Below are positions 59,838 through 64,000 of a stretch of 64,000 nt of DNA, one piece after another (position 1 is the stretch's first letter; each line of letters starts with the position of its first letter). The notes below the pieces were generated by a model, which was not told where the DNA came from, ran no database searches, and saw only the letters and a program-made list of their open reading frames with translations. This stretch comes from Linanthus parryae (taxonomy: Eukaryota; Streptophyta; Magnoliopsida; Ericales; Polemoniaceae), in assembly GCA_023055425.1 (NCBI GenBank), contig JALGPY010000001.1, positions 136,487,368 through 136,551,367 on the forward strand, written 5' to 3'. The translations under genes were made by a program, and so were the position numbers.

Positions 59838-61030
59838 TTTTTTCCTTTTTTTCTGAAAGGATAAACTTCATTAACTTTGGGTAATCATGCCCAATAGATC
59901 AGAGTGAAATACAGATTACGCCCAAGTAGTAATAACTGAATACTGAATAGTAATTTAGGGGTGGCAATTCGTGTCACAGGTCACGTTCGTGTCGTGTCAT
60001 GTTCGTGTCGAAACCCATATACGGTAAATTCAAACCCGACTCATGTATTAAACGTGTCTACTATTATGAACCCTAACCCAACCTATCTAATAAACGGGTT
60101 ACCCGTCGTGTAACCCATTTATTTCACACAATCACAAAACGATTACTACGTATTTAAGCTACATGTACATATAATACGAGTAAACAATTTAAAATATGTG
60201 AAAACTAATATAAACACTCAAAAATAAACTTTAAGACTCAATTTAATAGTGAGTATCAAACATAGTTTGATTTTTTGTAAAACATGCAAAATCAAACATC
60301 AAGTTTTCAAAGCTATAAATTTTAATTTTAAAATAAAAATAATAAAGTATTAATTGCATTGTTCGTCGAGTTCTAACTAAACGAATTTTCTGAAATAAAA
60401 TTGACTAAGAACTTAGTAGTATTTCAGATGATAGCTTCACGCCTTCCCCACATTCTGTGTAGGAGCTCTGACTCAACAATGCACCACTAACGAAGACGGA
60501 ACGACACTAGCAACAATAATCTCAAATTTTGAAGCAGTTCAAACCACATTTTCTTTATTAGAAGTTGATTAATGGTAATCTTTTAGGATGAAACTGAATC
60601 TCACTCAGTAAAGAATCGTGAGTAACTGAAGAGTTGAAGACATGCCGTAGACTTTTTATAAGAATAAAGTAGGGTAAATTTTTAGTGGGTTTGAGCTCAA
60701 ATGTCCACTTCTAAGTACGAGTTAAAACTTGTGGTGTTGGGTTCAAATGTAAACGGGTGACTTGTTTTAAAAGTGCGGGTTGTAATTGAGTTTTGCGAGT
60801 CAACCTACATGCGACATGTAAGCGTCGTGTTCAATCGTGTCAACCCGTCTACGACCCAAACCCATATGAATAAACCCAAATCCTGTAACGTCGTGTCGTG
60901 TTCGTGTCGAGTCGTCGTGTCAGTACCCATTTTGCCAACCCTAAATAGAATGACACATCATCTTTGACATAACCCATTTTAGCAAAATAGTGAGCCAAAT
61001 GATTCCCATCTGTACTCACAAGAAAAGAAA
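59838..61030 (-). mobile_element. LINE 3' end (RNase H tail) split by an hAT-type MITE
   Basis: Minus-strand VSTDGNHLAHYFAKMGYV near 61015-60960 is the RNase H C-terminus; after the MITE, the 3' UTR ends GTTAATGAAGTTTATCC and a poly(A) tract (T-rich 59838-59862). Typical plant LINE tail. Confidence 0.65.
59956..60943. mobile_element. Non-autonomous hAT-type MITE
   Basis: Ends TAGGGGTGGCAA and TTGCCAACCCTA, with many CGTGTCGTGTTCGTGTC words inside both ends. The flanks AATAGTAAT and AATAGAAT may be an 8-bp target duplication with one change. No ORF. It interrupts a LINE tail. Confidence 0.7.
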
Positions 61031-61148
61031 ATATTTATGAACATTTTGCACATTTAGTGTAAGGATGAGACGGCTCTACTAAATTATCTGATTTGCAGGG
61101 TGGCATAGAGTGGATTAGAGACCAATCTAGAGAAGAGTATGAAAGCTA

Positions 61149-61168
61149 TTTTTTTTTTTTTTTTTTTT
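61149..61168 (-). other. Poly(A) tail of the retroposon (T run on plus strand)
   Basis: Twenty T in a row, bordered by GCGGGAG. Confidence 0.75.
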
Positions 61169-61790
61169 GCGGGAGAAGAAGAACATCAATTAATATAATG
61201 CAAAGTACACAGTGCCTACATACTATTACAAGCATAGCAACAACTATTAGGCTAACAAGATACAAAAGAGACCTATAACATCCAGCTAAGAGGACAAACA
61301 AAGCTACAAGACCAAGAACAGAATAAAATACATAAAAATTAACGAAGCAATAGGTTTCAGGAAGCAAACTGGATACTGGAGGACACCACCTGTGGAGAAG
61401 ACAAGGAGAGATATCATAAGAGGCTAATAAGAAGATAACATATAACATAGAGGGATCGAAAAAAAAGGGTTAAAAAAGATGAGTCCTCGAGTCTGGTGGC
61501 TCCCGAAATTTGAAGTGCGGCCTCAATTTCTTGTTCGGATGATGAGTTGGAGAGTGCGGTCTACTCCCATTATCCCTGTGTTGTTGAAACGAAACAGAAA
61601 CATAGGACCCAGGCGGACAAGAGGGTTCCTCGTAACCCTTCATAGGAACGGCTGGCGTAAAGTGACCTGATGAAAATCTCGAGCAACGGGTCTCCTCCGA
61701 TTTGCACGGCTTTGATCGATCCGATGAGTTGTGAGGCTCGTGTGGAGTGAGAAAACGACGACGGAGCAGGCGATAAGGAACTTGAACAGA

Positions 61791-62252
61791 TCATCTTCCC
61801 TCAGCAGCCAGGTGAGGTGATCTCTTCGCAGCTTTCCAATACCAGTCTTGATCAACAAGGATCACCTGTTTGGTCCTTGGATTGACAAATCTGAACTTGC
61901 CTTTTCTGGTACCGGTATTGGAGGTTGTCAGGATGCGAGTGATCTTGCATGTATGATCAGGCACACAAATCTTAACTGGAGAGAAGCGAAGACTTAAAAG
62001 TTCATCCCGACTATACTTATATTTGACCAGTTGAACCCCATGGATAGCTTGATGAAACTCGCCTTTCATCCGAGTCCTCTTGCACTGTTGACCTGATTCA
62101 GCCCAGAATCTGAACCTCTTGGAGAAAAAGCGCACTTTCTTCCTTGTGGGTTCCTGAAAATCTGATCGGAACAAATTCGCAAGAGATCGCGCTTTTTCCT
62201 GGTAGCTCAAAGCCCACACTTTAGTTAAGGCAGACGTTCTGACTCGCTTCAT
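61791..62252 (-). CDS. 153-codon ORF of the retroposon, unrecognised
   Basis: ATG at 62252, preceded by a CT-rich leader. The product is very basic (MKRVRTSALTKVWALSYQ, RKKVRFFSKRFRFW, KITRILTTSN), with no Cys/His metal motif and no membrane segment. It is open over its whole length. It might bind RNA like LINE ORF1 proteins, but there is no motif to prove it. Confidence 0.4.
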   Translation of the reverse strand: MKRVRTSALTKVWALSYQEKARSLANLFRSDFQEPTRKKVRFFSKRFRFWAESGQQCKRTRMKGEFHQAIHGVQLVKYKYSRDELLSLRFSPVKICVPDHTCKITRILTTSNTGTRKGKFRFVNPRTKQVILVDQDWYWKAAKRSPHLAAEGR

Positions 62253-63118
62253 GATAAAAAGATCAATTTCACACAGATAAAATCAGGGAAGAGAGGCCAG
62301 AGAGAGAAATGGAAAATAAGAAGAAGACGAAACCCTTAAAAATGGTCTGCCTAGACCCAGTAAAATAATAGATGATGAAACTTCAACAAGGAATATTAAA
62401 ATAATATGCAAGTTTGGATAGGACTCAAGATAACCACTCAGTGCAAAGGAGATAGATTAAGAAAAATAATACTAAAACAAAACCCAGTGAAAACTAAAAG
62501 CGATAGGGGTAAGATGCGAACAAACATAACCGAAACTGGAGGAGCGACTGTTTGGCGACCCCGGCTGATGCAAGACGGAAACCGCCGAGGCTGAAAACGT
62601 AGAGGGAAAAACAAGAACAAAGACGAAGCAGAGGGGTTGACTTCGCCTGAAACCCGATTGTGACCAGGAGGGATAAAACAAACAAGATGTGGATATGAAC
62701 GTGATCTACCTGAAAGCACAGAAATCGCCGGCGGCGAAAACTAACGAAAACAGAGAGCGAAGGTCCGATCTACCCACAAGAGCCAGACCTAAAGGAGGAA
62801 CGGATCTGAAGAAAAACGAAAAGAGAACGGAAAAGGGGGGGGATAACTCTCGGCGGCGGCGGCGGCTAAGAACCGAGAGACAGAGGAAAATAGGGTTTTC
62901 AAAAAAGATGGGTTGTTTTCTAGAGAGTCGGGAGAGCGTTTTTCTCTCTCTAACGCCTCAACCCCTTTTGAATTCTTTTTTCCAAGAAAACAAGGCATTC
63001 ATTCATAATTACTTCATTCCATACACATAAAATGAAACAAACCCCCCCATCAGTGAGATTAAAGAATTAAAATCTACTAGAAATTAAAAAACACAAAATT
63101 TACCCGACTACAAAGACA

Positions 63119-63391
63119 CTATCTACTGTCGGGATTGTACGTGGCGTTCCTCCGCCGCGGAGGGCGGACTCGTCTTCTTTCCCCGGTAGTAAACATGTAG
63201 CCCGCCACGGAAACCGCCAGCGAGCCGCCAGTAGCCATGGCGTTACGGCTATACGGTAACCTCGACATACTACGCCGCGGGTGCGACGTGTCTCCCGGGT
63301 TGCCATACGACTTCCGGGAAGCACCCGCCGCTTCCGCCGGAGATCCGCCGGATGATTGCGAGGACTTGCTCGTTTTCTCTGCTCCTTCCAT
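63119..63391 (-). CDS. Small plant protein, 90 residues, function unknown
   Basis: ATG at 63391, single exon, GC-rich third positions (many CCG, GGC, CGG) unlike the surrounding AT-rich DNA. The product is Ser/Gly-rich at the N-terminus (SSQSSGGSPAEAAGASRKSY), then has RLPYSRNAMATGGSLAV, a short hydrophobic stretch (SLAVSVAGYMF), and an Arg-rich end. This looks like a small membrane-anchored plant protein. The leader upstream has CAA/CAG-rich sequence and CT runs typical of plant 5' UTRs. I do not recognise the family; a competing plus-strand frame exists. Confidence 0.5.
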   Translation of the reverse strand: MEGAEKTSKSSQSSGGSPAEAAGASRKSYGNPGDTSHPRRSMSRLPYSRNAMATGGSLAVSVAGYMFTTGERRRVRPPRRRNATYNPDSR

Positions 63392-63419
63392 TGTTGTTTT
63401 CTGTTTGCTGCTGTTGTGA

Positions 63420-64000
63420 CTGTGATTGTTGTGGACGTCTCTGATGCATTCTAGCTAATTTTTGCTCTATCGCTCTCTCTTTTCGTCTAGTCTTTTTTCT
63501 CTCTCTTTTTTTTTAATAAAGTGATAATCCAAATCTAAAATAAGAATCGGAAAGAAGAGAATCCAGATTCAATTGTGAAATGAGGACCACCATATTAGGC
63601 CGTTCACGGGCCACGATTATTCAAAAGGAGCACACCGCTCACATATTGCTCAATTTCAAATATTTCTCATATATCAAATGTTATGAATGTACCACACCGG
63701 TTTTACTTGGAGCTCCCGATTCAAATCTTGTTACATGTTGAAAGAAAAATCGTAATTATGTAAAGTGGAAGCTGTTGTGTGTGGGTTTGTGCCATATCCC
63801 TGATACGATACATTTCTGACATATTGTGATTGGTTACTGTTATGAGATTATGATGCGTTGACCTCCTTTTGATTAATTATGGTTATGAGGCGCTGTGATG
63901 CGAACCTCCTGTGATTGAGTTATGGTTATGTGGGTGCGTTTGCACATTATGAGAAAGAGGTTGTGGATTAAACCATAATTGTCTAGTGGAGACATAACCA
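63420..64000. other. Promoter side of the small gene and intergenic DNA
   Basis: CT- and T-rich tract 63460-63515, likely leader or promoter of the minus-strand gene. From 63590 on nothing recognisable. Confidence 0.35.

Larger units (their letters stand above)
61149..62990 (-). mobile_element. Poly(A)-tailed retroposon with unrecognised ORF
   Basis: On the minus strand: a GC-rich leader with CCGCCGCCGCCG (62870), a possible donor CAG|GTAGATC (about 62713), a pyrimidine-rich leader, an ORF, a long 3' region ending ATTGATGTTCTTC, CTCCCGC and a 20-base poly(A) (61168-61149). The 3' end looks like that of plant LINEs, yet no RT is present. It may be a non-autonomous LINE or a retroposed gene. 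Confidence 0.5.

Overview
The window is nuclear DNA from a flowering plant, most likely a eudicot, although the species cannot be told. The evidence is GT-AG introns in AT-rich sequence, initiator-Met-tRNA primer sites, Tat-clade Gypsy and Tork-like Copia elements, plant L1-type LINEs, and Stowaway, Tourist-like and hAT-type MITEs. Most of the 64 kb is transposon sequence, nested up to three levels deep and dividing a few decayed plant genes. No tRNA or rRNA gene, CRISPR array or organelle insert was seen.

1-7.3 kb: a broken Ulp1-type SUMO-protease gene, then a GRF zinc-finger gene split at its third codon by a non-autonomous Gypsy element (3176-6889, TSD GTCTC). One LTR of that element carries a 444-bp Tourist-like MITE. 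7.3-24.9 kb: a 5'-truncated LINE on the minus strand, itself split by a young 15.35-kb Tat-clade Gypsy element (7529-22880, TSD ACAAC, LTRs differing at about three of 627 sites). That element has a stop-interrupted gag-pol, a duplicated integrase zinc-finger module, a 55-bp minisatellite, and an apparently intact five-exon antisense gene for a plant mobile domain protein of 1,323 residues.

24.9-50.9 kb: an old duplicated block. Copy 1 (24.9-32.7 kb) holds only the collapsed 5' end of a plant gene plus its upstream region, and received a Copia element (27160-31345, TSD ATATG). Copy 2 (33.4-50.9 kb) holds a minus-strand gene built from repeated three-exon modules with conserved intron phases (1-0-0), its upstream region with a Stowaway MITE whose empty site survives in copy 1, and a tandem array of six ~0.9-kb units. 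Copy 1 has a single unit. Each unit carries a TATA-like box in most copies, a short leader exon with a splice donor in most copies, and a hairpin with compensatory base changes.

50.9-64 kb: an antisense LTR remnant, four LINE pieces in both orientations, an hAT-type MITE inside a LINE tail, a poly(A)-tailed retroposon with an unrecognised 153-residue ORF, and a small GC-rich plant gene (63119-63391). Few genes look functional: the antisense mobile-domain gene, perhaps the small gene at 63.1 kb, and possibly the hairpin array.
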